Program-made: the position numbers and the translations under genes | Assembly (NCBI RefSeq): GCF_001889305.1 | Contig: NZ_CP013074.1 | Span: forward strand, 930,001 to 994,000 | Direction of reading: 5' to 3' | Length of the DNA: 64,000 nt | From: Dehalococcoides mccartyi | GTDB taxonomy: Bacteria; Chloroflexota; Dehalococcoidia; Dehalococcoidales; Dehalococcoidaceae | Shown: positions 36,389-45,800 of the stretch, in pieces | Layout of the letters: each line of letters starts with the position of its first letter | Numbering within the stretch: the first letter of the stretch is position 1 | Notes under the pieces: generated by a model | Seen by the model: the letters and a program-made list of their open reading frames with translations, nothing else | What the model was told of the DNA's origin: nothing | Database searches by the model: none

Positions 36389-38124
36389 TAGTAACTCGCC
36401 ATCTTCCTGTTCACTTGTTCGCCAGCGATTATGACACCGACTGGGAATAATATCCACCAGGATACTCCGATAGTTGCACAGAAAAATACCGTCCAACACA
36501 AGCCACCGGCTGCGATCGGCAATAATTTATGTGTAAACCCGGATACTATCATAGTAATGGCAGCAGCCCCCAAGTAGACAAAAGCGAACCAGAAAAATTC
36601 AGACGGAAAGCCTAAGTCTTCAAGAAAATCGCTAATCTTTTGCCCGCCGGGTAAGTTTTCAGGATGGAAGTTACCATACCATCCGGAGGGCATTTCCCCT
36701 ACATCATCATCTGTAACGATTTCCACGGCTTCATCGTCATCGCTGGTAACAAATGCTGATTGGTTACAGGCCGTATAGCCAATAACCGCTACAGATACAT
36801 CTGCGTCTGTGGTTGTTGTTCTGAAGGAAGGTGTAGCATCATTGCCGTTACCAGATAAATCCGTGAAAGTAGTGGCGTATTCCCACGCCCATGAGCCTTT
36901 TAATACCCCGCCCACCGTTAATTTGGCATAGTAGAGATATGGCATCGAGCCATTCGCGCCGATAATCCAGGCGTTAGCATTGTCAGTAATGCTCCCCGCA
37001 AAAGCAGCTGAATCAGCTAACACGCCATCTACGTATAAATAAGAATTCCCAGCAGTTAAAGTAACTTTAATAGTATGTTCGCCAGTCAATTGGCTATAGC
37101 TACATATAATAGGATTTGTATATATCTTGAACCCAAAGTCCTCACCGCTGACATTAGTCCAAGACGAGCCACCATTGGTACTATATACACGATTACCATC
37201 TGCAAATGTAGGTGACGTGTCATCTTTATACCATCGTATATTATTGCTAGAATCCCCATTATCAACATACAGTACTAATGCATACTTTTCTCCATTGGTT
37301 AATACTGCAGGAGCATTAAAATCATAATGGCGAAATTCCAACGAACTGGTCCATGTAGAAGTAACAAACGTAGTAACTGCGAGTGGGGAACCAATCGGGA
37401 AACCCGCTGAGGTAGCATACAATGCGATGTAAGAATTTCCTGTGGGATTACCATACTTAGCTCCATATAAATCAACGCCACTCACATAGTTTGTGCTGGT
37501 TGCAGTAAACGTTTGTCCTTCCCAATTATTTGTTAGCACTGTCTCGATTACACCGGTACCAGATGTATATTGATAAGTAATTGAGGACGAACCGAATACT
37601 GATAATCCCGAAGCATCATTAAGGACACCAAATACCTGGCTCTTATTCCATATATTTCCACTCTCAAAATAGCCAGATAACTCAATCTCAAAATTATTCC
37701 CCAGTTCCAGACTGGCAGCATCAGCCACGGTCATGCCGGCCATGCCCGGGAAATATGCCAATTTACCGCCCATAGCAGTTTCACCGCCGGTGTAAAGGCT
37801 GTAATTTAAAACCGAGTTCTGGGCTATCTGCTCAATCCACATAATCCACGGGTCAGATCCTTGCCCTGGCATAAAGGGGATGTCCTGCCCGGATGAATTT
37901 TGTAAGGCAAGGTTGGTAAATCCAGAATCTATATAGTACCCATCAATCAGGCTATCAGTTGACCAGGTAAAAGGCGCGGATACATGGGTAGCCGTATAAC
38001 TGGCATTGGTGGCCCTGATATCAGCCTGATATATAGCATCTGCTATAGTAGATGCCAATATCGTACCCGGGCCAATGATAGTAGCTAGGATAAACATGCC
38101 CACGACTATAATTAACTTCTTCAT
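36388..38124 (-). CDS. Exported LamG-type surface protein with inserted domain and C-terminal membrane anchor
   Basis: 578 residues. Signal peptide (1-24, ending ILAS). An N-terminal DUF2341-like beta domain (about 35-110) is followed by a LamG/concanavalin fold. It begins LELGNNFEIELSGYF, is interrupted by a domain of about 130 residues (QTFTATSTNYVSGVDLYGAK to DFGFKIY, of choice-of-anchor R style), and resumes at EHTIKVTLTAGNSYLYVDG. Three membrane helices lie at the C-terminus (about 500-575). Probably the receptor-binding or spike protein. Confidence 0.75.
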   Translation of the reverse strand: MKKLIIVVGMFILATIIGPGTILASTIADAIYQADIRATNASYTATHVSAPFTWSTDSLIDGYYIDSGFTNLALQNSSGQDIPFMPGQGSDPWIMWIEQIAQNSVLNYSLYTGGETAMGGKLAYFPGMAGMTVADAASLELGNNFEIELSGYFESGNIWNKSQVFGVLNDASGLSVFGSSSITYQYTSGTGVIETVLTNNWEGQTFTATSTNYVSGVDLYGAKYGNPTGNSYIALYATSAGFPIGSPLAVTTFVTSTWTSSLEFRHYDFNAPAVLTNGEKYALVLYVDNGDSSNNIRWYKDDTSPTFADGNRVYSTNGGSSWTNVSGEDFGFKIYTNPIICSYSQLTGEHTIKVTLTAGNSYLYVDGVLADSAAFAGSITDNANAWIIGANGSMPYLYYAKLTVGGVLKGSWAWEYATTFTDLSGNGNDATPSFRTTTTDADVSVAVIGYTACNQSAFVTSDDDEAVEIVTDDDVGEMPSGWYGNFHPENLPGGQKISDFLEDLGFPSEFFWFAFVYLGAAAITMIVSGFTHKLLPIAAGGLCWTVFFCATIGVSWWILFPVGVIIAGEQVNRKMASY

Positions 38125-39140
38125 TATGCATTCCTGCCCATCAGAATATGCCCGGTATAAGCAGCATACCCAACAACGATAATGGCCAGCAGAACCCCGT
38201 TAAAGAGGCCCATGTCAGTACCGCCGGCTAATATGTATGAACCGGCAATCATAGCGCCTTGGTTGTCACCATGCTTGGCCAGACCCCAGATAAAGCACAC
38301 TATTACCAGAATAATGCAAAATAAGCTGGTAAGAGCCTGCCAGCTGATAGAGTTGTTAAATACATTTTCTAAGCCCAGCAAAACATCCCCTACCATGGTG
38401 CCATCCCACTGGTGGATCCATTCATCCAGCTTATTCATCGTCCATATTCTTCTTGTAAGGTCTAACCCTTGGCTTTGAGTTGAAAATATCTTAGGACACA
38501 TCGTCTGCAGTCCAGGAATAGTACCTTTGCCGTAAGCGGACCCATATTCATTAAAGATTGTGCCCTGATCAGTCTCGGTCAGTAGTTTGATTCCCCAATT
38601 TATTTCTAGAGTACGGCATACTTCTATAATCCAGTTTCCCATCAGTGTTTGATTTTCTGATTTGGTATCCAGCTGGCTGTAATCAGATGCAGTAAGAGTG
38701 TAATTGACTTCGGGCGGAGTTTCCCAGTACTGAGGATTACCTACCATTTTGAGTACCAGAGCAGTTTCCCATTCCGGGGCATCAGCAGCCGTAAAGTAAA
38801 ATGCAGAATAGCCCATGTCGTAACCGGCATTGTTGTAAGCGTAAGGCTCAATTGCTCCCAGCTGAGTAACTCCGTCCGTATCCATCAGACGAAAGTGAAA
38901 GAGTTTATTGGCTGGTGTAGTCGGCTGGCCGGATGAGTATGCAATAGTATATTTAAATGCTATCAAGCTATCCCCTGTCTCAATTATGTTATGGACAGCT
39001 TGCGCATCATCAATTGTAAATGTGGTTGGAGTAGCTGGGTCAACAGCCAACACCGGGCTAACTGTTGAGGCAACGGAAGTTACTGCAATTAAGATTGCAA
39101 GTGCTGCTGACCTAAAGACTTTCTTATATCTGATGCACAT
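38124..39140 (-). CDS. Exported protein with C-terminal membrane helices, 338 aa
   Basis: Signal peptide (about 8-32, ALAILIAVTSVASTVSPVLA). The exported domain of about 210 residues has no recognised family (FTIDDAQAVHNIIETGDSLI). Three hydrophobic helices follow (about 255-335). Its topology parallels the adjacent LamG protein, with which it shares a 1-nt overlap; the two may form one surface complex. Confidence 0.7.
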   Translation of the reverse strand: MCIRYKKVFRSAALAILIAVTSVASTVSPVLAVDPATPTTFTIDDAQAVHNIIETGDSLIAFKYTIAYSSGQPTTPANKLFHFRLMDTDGVTQLGAIEPYAYNNAGYDMGYSAFYFTAADAPEWETALVLKMVGNPQYWETPPEVNYTLTASDYSQLDTKSENQTLMGNWIIEVCRTLEINWGIKLLTETDQGTIFNEYGSAYGKGTIPGLQTMCPKIFSTQSQGLDLTRRIWTMNKLDEWIHQWDGTMVGDVLLGLENVFNNSISWQALTSLFCIILVIVCFIWGLAKHGDNQGAMIAGSYILAGGTDMGLFNGVLLAIIVVGYAAYTGHILMGRNA

Positions 39141-39367
39141 TCCTTTATCACCACATAGGCTAATGGGTCACGAGGGAGGCATCGACCACGCCTCCAATTT
39201 ATTAAAGTATTTCTGTGCACTCCAGCAGGCTTTGCCAAAGCACTGGTGCTTCTCTTCCAGTGAGCAAGGATGAGTTCAATATCATCTTTAAAACAATCTA
39301 TCTCCATCATTGCTGCACCGACCGATGTCAGTCGTATTGGTTTTACCCGTTCCTGTGTTATATCCAT
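39089..39367 (-). CDS. Small HTH-type DNA-binding protein
   Basis: 92 residues. HWKRSTSALAKPAGVHRNTLINWRRG looks like a helix-turn-helix with a recognition helix around NTLINWRR. It is the first gene of the minus operon, overlaps the next gene by 52 nt, and is divergent from the plus structural operon with a 20-bp palindrome between them. It is the obvious candidate to control both. Confidence 0.6.
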   Translation of the reverse strand: MDITQERVKPIRLTSVGAAMMEIDCFKDDIELILAHWKRSTSALAKPAGVHRNTLINWRRGRCLPRDPLAYVVIKECASDIRKSLGQQHLQS

Positions 39368-39446
39368 GTTCTCAGTCTATCAACCTCCCGAGGGAAGTAA
39401 AGGCATTTTGGTCTCTATATAAATTATTTATATATCCTCAGCGATT

Positions 39447-39466
39447 TCGCACAACATGTTGTGCGA
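39447..39466. promoter_or_regulatory. 20-bp perfect palindrome in the divergent structural promoter region
   Basis: TCGCACAACATGTTGTGCGA is self-complementary, flanked by a direct GCGATTT repeat and an AT-rich near-dyad (39416-39435). It lies between the two divergent structural operons and is probably an operator for the adjacent HTH protein. Confidence 0.65.
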
Positions 39467-39532
39467 TTTGCTTTTTATTTGGGTTTATTATGCCCCCAGA
39501 AGCCAAAATCTGACTGAAAGGAGGTGGAAAAT

Positions 39533-39991
39533 TTGAAAGTTGTTGGCGCAATCGTAGCTATTTTCGGTGTGATCCTCCTTTTTAACTTTATGCCGAATCT
39601 CACAGACAGTACCCACGAGCTTCAGACGGATGCCGCCACGCAGAGTTTTGCAGCTGTAACCACCGGAGCAGGGGAAACTGCGGCAGATGTGGTACTTACC
39701 ATTGACCCCTATAAGGATAGAACTACATCTGTAACCAGCATTACTTCTGATAATGTGCTGGATGTTGACCCGCTGGTCGCCGCTACTTATACCACTGCAA
39801 CCAATACTCTGCATGTTACCGGCCTTGTTGCGAGCCAGTCGCGCACGCTTACCGTCAATTACGAAATTGATGCCCTGACTGACTTCACTATGATGGATAC
39901 GATCGTCAGTTGGACACCTGTAGCTCTGGTGATAGCCGCTCTGGCTGTTGTCGGCGGAGTCATCCTGGCTATGATTCCCCGCAGAGCCTGA
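39533..39991 (+). CDS. Two-helix membrane protein with intervening beta domain (candidate major particle protein)
   Basis: 152 residues from the TTG at 39533; AGGAGG lies 8 nt upstream, while the in-frame GTG at 39524 overlaps it. An N-terminal helix (VVGAIVAIFGVILLFNFMP) is followed by a Thr/Val-rich exposed domain of about 95 residues, then a C-terminal helix in MMDTIVSWTPVALVIAALAVV. The final part matches the next gene (TMFETVLGWTPVLLW), so the two are paralogues differing by the inserted beta domain. First gene of the structural operon. Confidence 0.7.
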   Translation: MKVVGAIVAIFGVILLFNFMPNLTDSTHELQTDAATQSFAAVTTGAGETAADVVLTIDPYKDRTTSVTSITSDNVLDVDPLVAATYTTATNTLHVTGLVASQSRTLTVNYEIDALTDFTMMDTIVSWTPVALVIAALAVVGGVILAMIPRRA

Positions 39992-40057
39992 TTTAACCAT
40001 GGTTACTCATATTTCTACTGACAACAAAAATACACAAAGAAAGGGGGTGAAATTAAA

Positions 40058-40315
40058 GTGAGTAGATTTATCAATATTTTCGGCGCCATATTTGGTGTGA
40101 TAGCCCTGGCTGCTTTCTTCCCTGAATTGACTACAGCTCTTCAGACCCTCCTGACTGATGCCAATATCGGCGATTACACCATGTTCGAAACTGTTCTGGG
40201 CTGGACTCCTGTCCTGCTCTGGGGCGGCGGCCTCGGGGTTGTTATCTTCCTTATCGTCAAGGAAGTTAAAGCCTCTCGCGGTTCCGCTCACAGTTCCGGC
40301 CGCAGACTGCGCTAA
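40058..40315 (+). CDS. Small two-helix membrane protein (candidate major particle protein paralogue)
   Basis: 85 residues, GTG start after AAAGGGGGTG. An N-terminal helix (FINIFGAIFGVIALAAFFPEL) is followed by a short loop, then TMFETVLGWTPVLLWGGGLG and a basic Ser/Arg tail. Length and two-helix layout resemble capsid proteins of filamentous or spindle-shaped viruses, and it shares its core with the preceding 152-aa protein. Particle role is inferred. Confidence 0.7.
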   Translation: MSRFINIFGAIFGVIALAAFFPELTTALQTLLTDANIGDYTMFETVLGWTPVLLWGGGLGVVIFLIVKEVKASRGSAHSSGRRLR

Positions 40316-40331
40316 CTCACTTTAAGCACCT

Positions 40332-40769
40332 ATGTTTATGTTTGGGCAGAAAAAACGAGAGCACGGAATACTTCTTCTAACAGAAGACAGCAGGTGTTTG
40401 CCTTTACTCCTGCCCGTAGACGTAGTGTGCGTCCGTGATGATAAGACGATGCAGGGATGGGTGCTTCTTTCCGATTGCTGCTTCCCTCAAAGGAAATCTC
40501 AGATACCTTTTGAGCTGGTATGTGAACGTGATGTAGTACCTATCCCTGTATCCGGCGACACTGCACAAATTCAGAAAGACGGGAAGGAAATAGTAAACCA
40601 GATAGGACGGGAACGGCGTAAACAGGCTCACTATATGCTTGACCCGGAAGTAAAAAAGGATCGTACAGCCGATATTGTTCAGACCCTGATTTATGGAGGG
40701 GGAGCCACACTCGTTTTGATGATGATTATCGGCTTATTCTCGTCAGGGAGGCTACAATGGCCATTTTAA
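40332..40769 (+). CDS. Structural-operon protein with C-terminal membrane helix, 145 aa
   Basis: The N-terminal soluble part (LLTEDSRCLPLLLPVDVVCV) resembles a small beta domain. A single hydrophobic helix (GGGATLVLMMIIGLFSSG) lies near the C-terminus. The start could be the ATG at 40332 or 40338. Its end overlaps the next gene by 13 nt. Unknown function. Confidence 0.65.
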   Translation: MFMFGQKKREHGILLLTEDSRCLPLLLPVDVVCVRDDKTMQGWVLLSDCCFPQRKSQIPFELVCERDVVPIPVSGDTAQIQKDGKEIVNQIGRERRKQAHYMLDPEVKKDRTADIVQTLIYGGGATLVLMMIIGLFSSGRLQWPF

Positions 40770-41155
40770 ACCCAAAAGCCAGAACCAACGGTCTTTATAC
40801 CCGTGCCCTGGTTATCGACAGTAGGACAGGCTGGGATGTAGAAGCAATTGAATCTTCGGTTATAGATCAGAAATGGAAGAGATATCTCTATCATGACCAG
40901 TGGCTACCGGTAGTTATACGTAACTATTCAGCCGAAGGAGAACCTATATATACAGCCCCGGTCTTACCTAAAGGCATGTCAACACCGCCTGAAAAACTCT
41001 ACAGGGCACTTACTGTGTGGCCTTCAGCAGTTAAGCGATTCGTATCAACTTTCGGTGATATCTGGAGCACGCTCAAAAAAGGCGCGCTAATAGGTTTTCT
41101 TGTGGCAATCGGGGTGGCATTAATGCTGGTTTGGGGTTCAATGACAGGGGGATAA
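40757..41155 (+). CDS. Structural-operon membrane protein, 132 aa
   Basis: A soluble N-terminal part (TRALVIDSRTGWDVEAIE, IYTAPVLPKGMSTPPE) and one C-terminal helix (GALIGFLVAIGVALMLVWG). It has the same tail-anchored layout as the preceding protein. No family recognised. Confidence 0.65.
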   Translation: MAILNPKARTNGLYTRALVIDSRTGWDVEAIESSVIDQKWKRYLYHDQWLPVVIRNYSAEGEPIYTAPVLPKGMSTPPEKLYRALTVWPSAVKRFVSTFGDIWSTLKKGALIGFLVAIGVALMLVWGSMTGG

Positions 41156-41156
41156 G

Positions 41157-41633
41157 ATGAGAAATAACGGAAAAGAATCCAAAAATGATATAGCTACAAT
41201 GCCCACAGAAGCGGCTGCTATTACCGAAAATATACCTCCCGAAGGCATCATTGACAGTACGCCGCCTCCCCCGGGCGGCCTTACCAGAGAAAAACTCGAA
41301 GGCATGATGACTGTCTCTCAAATGCCTTCCATTGTGCGCGAATTACTGCACTCCGGAGATGACGTTGAACAGCTCTGGATGCGTACCCAAATAACAAACA
41401 ACAAAAACAAAGCAGCTGAGAAAAAGCTTGATGCCGCCCTTAACTACTACGATTTGTGCGTAGAGTTTGACGACAAAGCAGGGCAAGCGTATGTCCGCCG
41501 CAAGCTTTCAGGCTGGGCATCTATTGACGGCGCTGCCCGTGAACAAGCCGTAGCAGCAGTTATCGGGGAACGATTCAAAACTCCTAAGCCTGGACAAAAT
41601 GGTGCCAATCCACCCCCGCAAGTAAAGCTATAG
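41157..41633 (+). CDS. Soluble structural-operon protein, 158 aa
   Basis: Disordered acidic start (about 1-45, rich in Pro and Glu), then a helical domain (MRTQITNNKNKAAEKKLDAA to GWASIDGAAREQAVAAVIG). No recognised domain. It is encoded just upstream of the ATPase and may be its partner. Confidence 0.6.
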   Translation: MRNNGKESKNDIATMPTEAAAITENIPPEGIIDSTPPPPGGLTREKLEGMMTVSQMPSIVRELLHSGDDVEQLWMRTQITNNKNKAAEKKLDAALNYYDLCVEFDDKAGQAYVRRKLSGWASIDGAAREQAVAAVIGERFKTPKPGQNGANPPPQVKL

Positions 41634-41650
41634 GAAGGATTACTGCATAG

Positions 41651-42451
41651 ATGGTTGCTATATGGGGATTTATAGGGCCGGAAGGTGCCGGCAAAACTAC
41701 TGCCATGACTTGGTTTATGGAATACCATATGGCGCTCGGTGGCACTTGCCGGTCTTTCCCTGGCTATGAACTGTATTCACCACATGGCGCATTGGTACAG
41801 GATATAGATATAAAAGAGCTTATCAGAATGTCCGGAGAGCTCAAGAACGTAGTTGTCGGGATTGATGAGATACAGCAGTTTAACGATTCGTCCCGGCACA
41901 TGACCACTATCAACCAGCTGACAGGTTATGTGGGCATGCAGCGACGTAAGCTTTCCCTGGGCATTTTTTATACATTGCAGAACTGGATGTGGCTTTATGA
42001 CCGCATGAGATGGCTTACTCACCTCTTAACCGTATGCTCGGATCTGCATTTTTCACCATGGGGTAAGGAAAACCATATCAGGCAAGGCGAATATATGTCG
42101 ATTATTACCTATGACTGCAAAGGATTCCTCACTGGCCAGCCTTGGTCACCGCTGACCTCTATGGTACTGCGACCGCGTGAACTGTGGCCATATTACCGCT
42201 CATACAATGTTATCGATATATTCGAAGGGCAGGAACGCATCCAGATTAAAAAACGGCTGACTGTATATGACTTGAATAAATCTGAACCGACATTTGAACA
42301 AATAAGAGATGCTTCTGAGGATACTCCCCCGGTTGGATTGAAAGCTCCGCGTATGACTGAAAGCGAAGTGGAGTTATACCAACGTCTATCAGACCAAGGA
42401 GTTCCCATGAGTGATATCCGGGAAATTCGTAAAATGAAGCAAGGAGTTTAA
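41651..42451 (+). CDS. Zot/FtsK-like P-loop ATPase (assembly or packaging motor)
   Basis: 266 residues. Walker A GPEGAGKT (Lys15) and Walker B VVVGIDEIQQF (Asp72-Glu73) are followed by SLGIFYTLQN, a Gln-containing sensor as in Zot/pI and FtsK-HerA packaging ATPases. Unlike inovirus pI/Zot it lacks a membrane segment. It sits in the middle of the structural operon, where filamentous and membrane-containing viruses place their assembly or packaging ATPase. Biochemical role inferred. Confidence 0.75.
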   Translation: MVAIWGFIGPEGAGKTTAMTWFMEYHMALGGTCRSFPGYELYSPHGALVQDIDIKELIRMSGELKNVVVGIDEIQQFNDSSRHMTTINQLTGYVGMQRRKLSLGIFYTLQNWMWLYDRMRWLTHLLTVCSDLHFSPWGKENHIRQGEYMSIITYDCKGFLTGQPWSPLTSMVLRPRELWPYYRSYNVIDIFEGQERIQIKKRLTVYDLNKSEPTFEQIRDASEDTPPVGLKAPRMTESEVELYQRLSDQGVPMSDIREIRKMKQGV

Positions 42452-42453
42452 AC

Positions 42454-42828
42454 ATGACGCCTGAAACTGCCCAAATTATTGCTGATGCTATTGAAGCGTT
42501 GGGAACGGCACTTGGAGGATCACTTGGCAGTTCTATGAGTGAAACTTTGAGCACCGCTATCAATACAGGGTTTTTATCCCTGGGTGGGATTATCGTCAAT
42601 TTCTTGATTATGGTGGCCATGGTTGCAGCTGCATTTATAAGGCATGACGCATGGCTTTATATTTTAGCCGGGCTCTCAGTAACACTTTATGCCTGGGCAC
42701 AGTTGGATACAGGTATTGCGGGCAATGCCATGCTGATGAATTCGCCTTTAATTATGCTGGGGTTGTATTTGATTGCTACCGCTGGAGTTTATGCTTTTCA
42801 GGGTATGCAATCCAGACAGCAGAAATGA
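42454..42828 (+). CDS. Multi-helix membrane protein, 124 aa
   Basis: Three hydrophobic helices (about 46-68, 70-85, 92-115) follow an amphipathic N-terminus (ADAIEALGTALGGSLGSSMS). It starts 2 nt after the ATPase stop. Possibly an inner-membrane or particle-membrane component. Confidence 0.65.
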   Translation: MTPETAQIIADAIEALGTALGGSLGSSMSETLSTAINTGFLSLGGIIVNFLIMVAMVAAAFIRHDAWLYILAGLSVTLYAWAQLDTGIAGNAMLMNSPLIMLGLYLIATAGVYAFQGMQSRQQK

Positions 42829-42837
42829 GGTTAGATT

Positions 42838-45800
42838 ATGGCTATATTAGGATCTCCTTCACAGGGTAATTCAGGGAATATATTACGGAATGGACCGCCT
42901 CGACAACCAAATAACCAGGTAGCCATTAATGCCGCATTACAACAAACGAATAACGTCGTGAGATCACCTAATGGTGAAATCAGCGTTACGGTAAACAATG
43001 GTATTTTTACGCTGACTGATAAGGACGGTAGCATTTATAACCTTACAGTTAAGGGTATCCCAGGCGATACAATCCAATATGTGACTAATTACCTACGCGA
43101 CCAAGGATTAAATAAAGATACTGTGGACGTTGCGGCAAATAAGTACGCTGCAATTATAGATAAAACAAAAGACACCGAAAGTGTTTCAAACAAATCTGAC
43201 AGCTCTTCTAATTTCAGATCTAGCGGCAGAGCTATAACCATAGAGAGTGAAGAGGCTGGTCATCAACCGAATTACACAGCTATTACTGTCGAGAGTGAAG
43301 CAGCTGGCAGCAATAAGAGGTACACCTCTATAACAGAAGAGAGTCTGGCTGCCGGCAGCAGCAAGGGAGTAGTGGAACAAGAACCTCAAATAGGCGATAA
43401 ACAATACACTTACATAACAGAAGAAAGTATAGCAGCTGGGAGCGGGAAGAGGTTCATCGGTGAACCGGTAAATGATTCTGATGCCGGCACCGATAACAGC
43501 GCTGATACCACCGGTACCGATAACAATGTTTCGGTGACTGTAGATAATTCTACCGCTTGGACGTTTACTACCCCCAATGGCACAGTCTACACCGTGCCTA
43601 TGGCGGGCTTAGCCTGGTCAGATCCCGCCAAAATGCACGAATATATAACAAACTACCTCGCCAGCATCGGAGCACCCGCAAATGTCATCATGGAAGCCGT
43701 CAGCCGTATGCCGGATGTAATGGGGAATAATGGATTAAGAGAACCCCGGACAGATGAATTTGGTAATCCGATAGACAATACTGAAGAGATTAAAAATATC
43801 ATTGCAGGCAACGACCAATCTTTAGCTTATATAACTGCTTTAAAGGCGTTCTTAGATGCTAAAGAGTTTTCAAGTTTATCCCCTGAAGACCAGTTTAAAA
43901 AGGCGATTGAATACGGGCTGATACCAGTTGATTCGGTCTATGTGCCGCCGGATGCAGGGTATAACGTAGGTCAAAATGCACCTCCCGGCATGCCTGACGA
44001 TGTGGCGGTCAGCCTTGGCTTATTGCCCTCAAACGAGCAGATTCCTTTTAACGTCCCCAATTTCAATTGGGCGTACCTACCCAAAGCAGATGCAGATCAG
44101 TATTTTGCTGAGCTTAAAAAGATTGTTGGCTATGATATTACTTCAGCTAACCTCAAACAGTCTATGCGTGAAGCACAGAAAACGATTACACTCCAAAATC
44201 TTAGAAATAGTTCTGAAGCTATTGCCTTAAAACCATTTATGCGTGGAGAAGGAGAGACCCAGACTTTTGATATTTTTGCAGCCTATAAAGCTGGTATCCC
44301 TGATAATGTGATTGAAAGGGCCGTTGGTTTGTCGAAGGCCGATTCTGTGGATATCAAATACTTGCTCAAGTATGTTGACGATACTGGAAATGTGGATATC
44401 CAGCAAGCTGTGTCTGACGGCTGGGGAAAAGGCATCCTGCAGAAGTGGTTTGGGCTTTCAGATACCGATTTCAAAAATGCCGAGTTCGTATCTGATTATG
44501 AAGATGCCAATTTAATGGAAAAAATTGGCATGGCCTTTAAAAAAGACCCGGGCGAATTTTTGAAGAATGTAGGTCTTTCCATGATACCCATAGTTGGAAC
44601 TGCCACAATGTGGGAAGACAAGGGTAAAAAAGGATTTGATGCTGAAGATTTTACTTCCGGATGGAATTTACTAAGCATAGGGCTTGATATTGCGATATTT
44701 ATTCCCTTTATAGGTGGAGTTTCAGCTTTAGCTAAGACTGGCATCGGTGCTGGCCGAGCTATTGCCAAAGAAACGCTCATGACTACACGCGGACTTATTG
44801 TGGCGCCAATTACAACTGCTCTGCATCCTATAGCCACTACCAAAGCTATTTTTGCCCCTTTAGGAGTACTTCTGAGTAAGGTAAAAATGCCGAATGCTAC
44901 ATTTTGGCGTGGTTCAGGCAGCCAAACTATGGATATAGCTAAGGTACTGGCCAATCCTGCCTCAGTAGAAACAACTAAAGCTATGGACGAAGCTATTATG
45001 CTTCGGAATGGAGGTAAAGCCTCCGGATCTGTTCCTATTCTGGTAGATGGTACAGAGATAGGAACGATTAAATGGTCAGATGCCGGATTTCAAACGGTAC
45101 TAAAAAACTCTGTGGGACATTCAACTCCATTCGGAGAGCCATTTACTAAAGGTGTTATGGCCAAAGATGAGGGCTTATTCCTCTCTCCCAATATGAACCT
45201 TGGGCTGACTTCCAGAACGGCTACAGGCGCAACGCCCGGTTATGTCTTCAATAATAAGACTCTGGTTGGGCAAATAGGTGAAAACGGCAGAATGGTTGAT
45301 AGCCATAATAATATTATTGGCCAGATTGCCGATAACTCCAAAGCCATATCTATAAACAATACCAAACTCGGGACAGTCTCTATAGAAAACAACAAAGCTT
45401 ATCTGGTACGGCCTGATGGTACCCGGTATGAAGTTAAAATTCAGCCTGGCGGCGCTATTGTAGCCGGAGATAGGTTGCTGGGTGAGTTTTACTTTCACCA
45501 GCCGGTATATAAAAACGGTAAGAAGATAGGCACGATAGACGGCAGCGGGAAAATAGTTGACCTTAATGGGAATATAATAGGTAAAGCCACTCCAAATGTT
45601 GTAGGCTTCCTGCCTCCCGGTACTAAAGTCTATGGCGAGGGCAAGGTAGTAGTTGGACAGATAAAAGAAACACCTACCTTTGCCATATTCTATAATTCAG
45701 GATTATCACGCCTGCCAAATGCAATTTCAGATGCCCGGACTATGGATGAAATGGCATCCAAGGCGTGGAGTTACGTTAAAAGTAATCAATCTACAGGAGA

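Noticed and set aside
41651-42451. Tailed-phage terminase large subunit
   Set aside because: The protein has P-loop and Walker B motifs but is only 266 residues, shows no nuclease domain and has no portal or capsid neighbours.
43233-43455. Possible CRISPR-like repeat array in the short repeats of the 1612-aa gene
   Set aside because: The repeats are conserved at protein level, degenerate at DNA level and in frame; there are no spacers and no cas genes.
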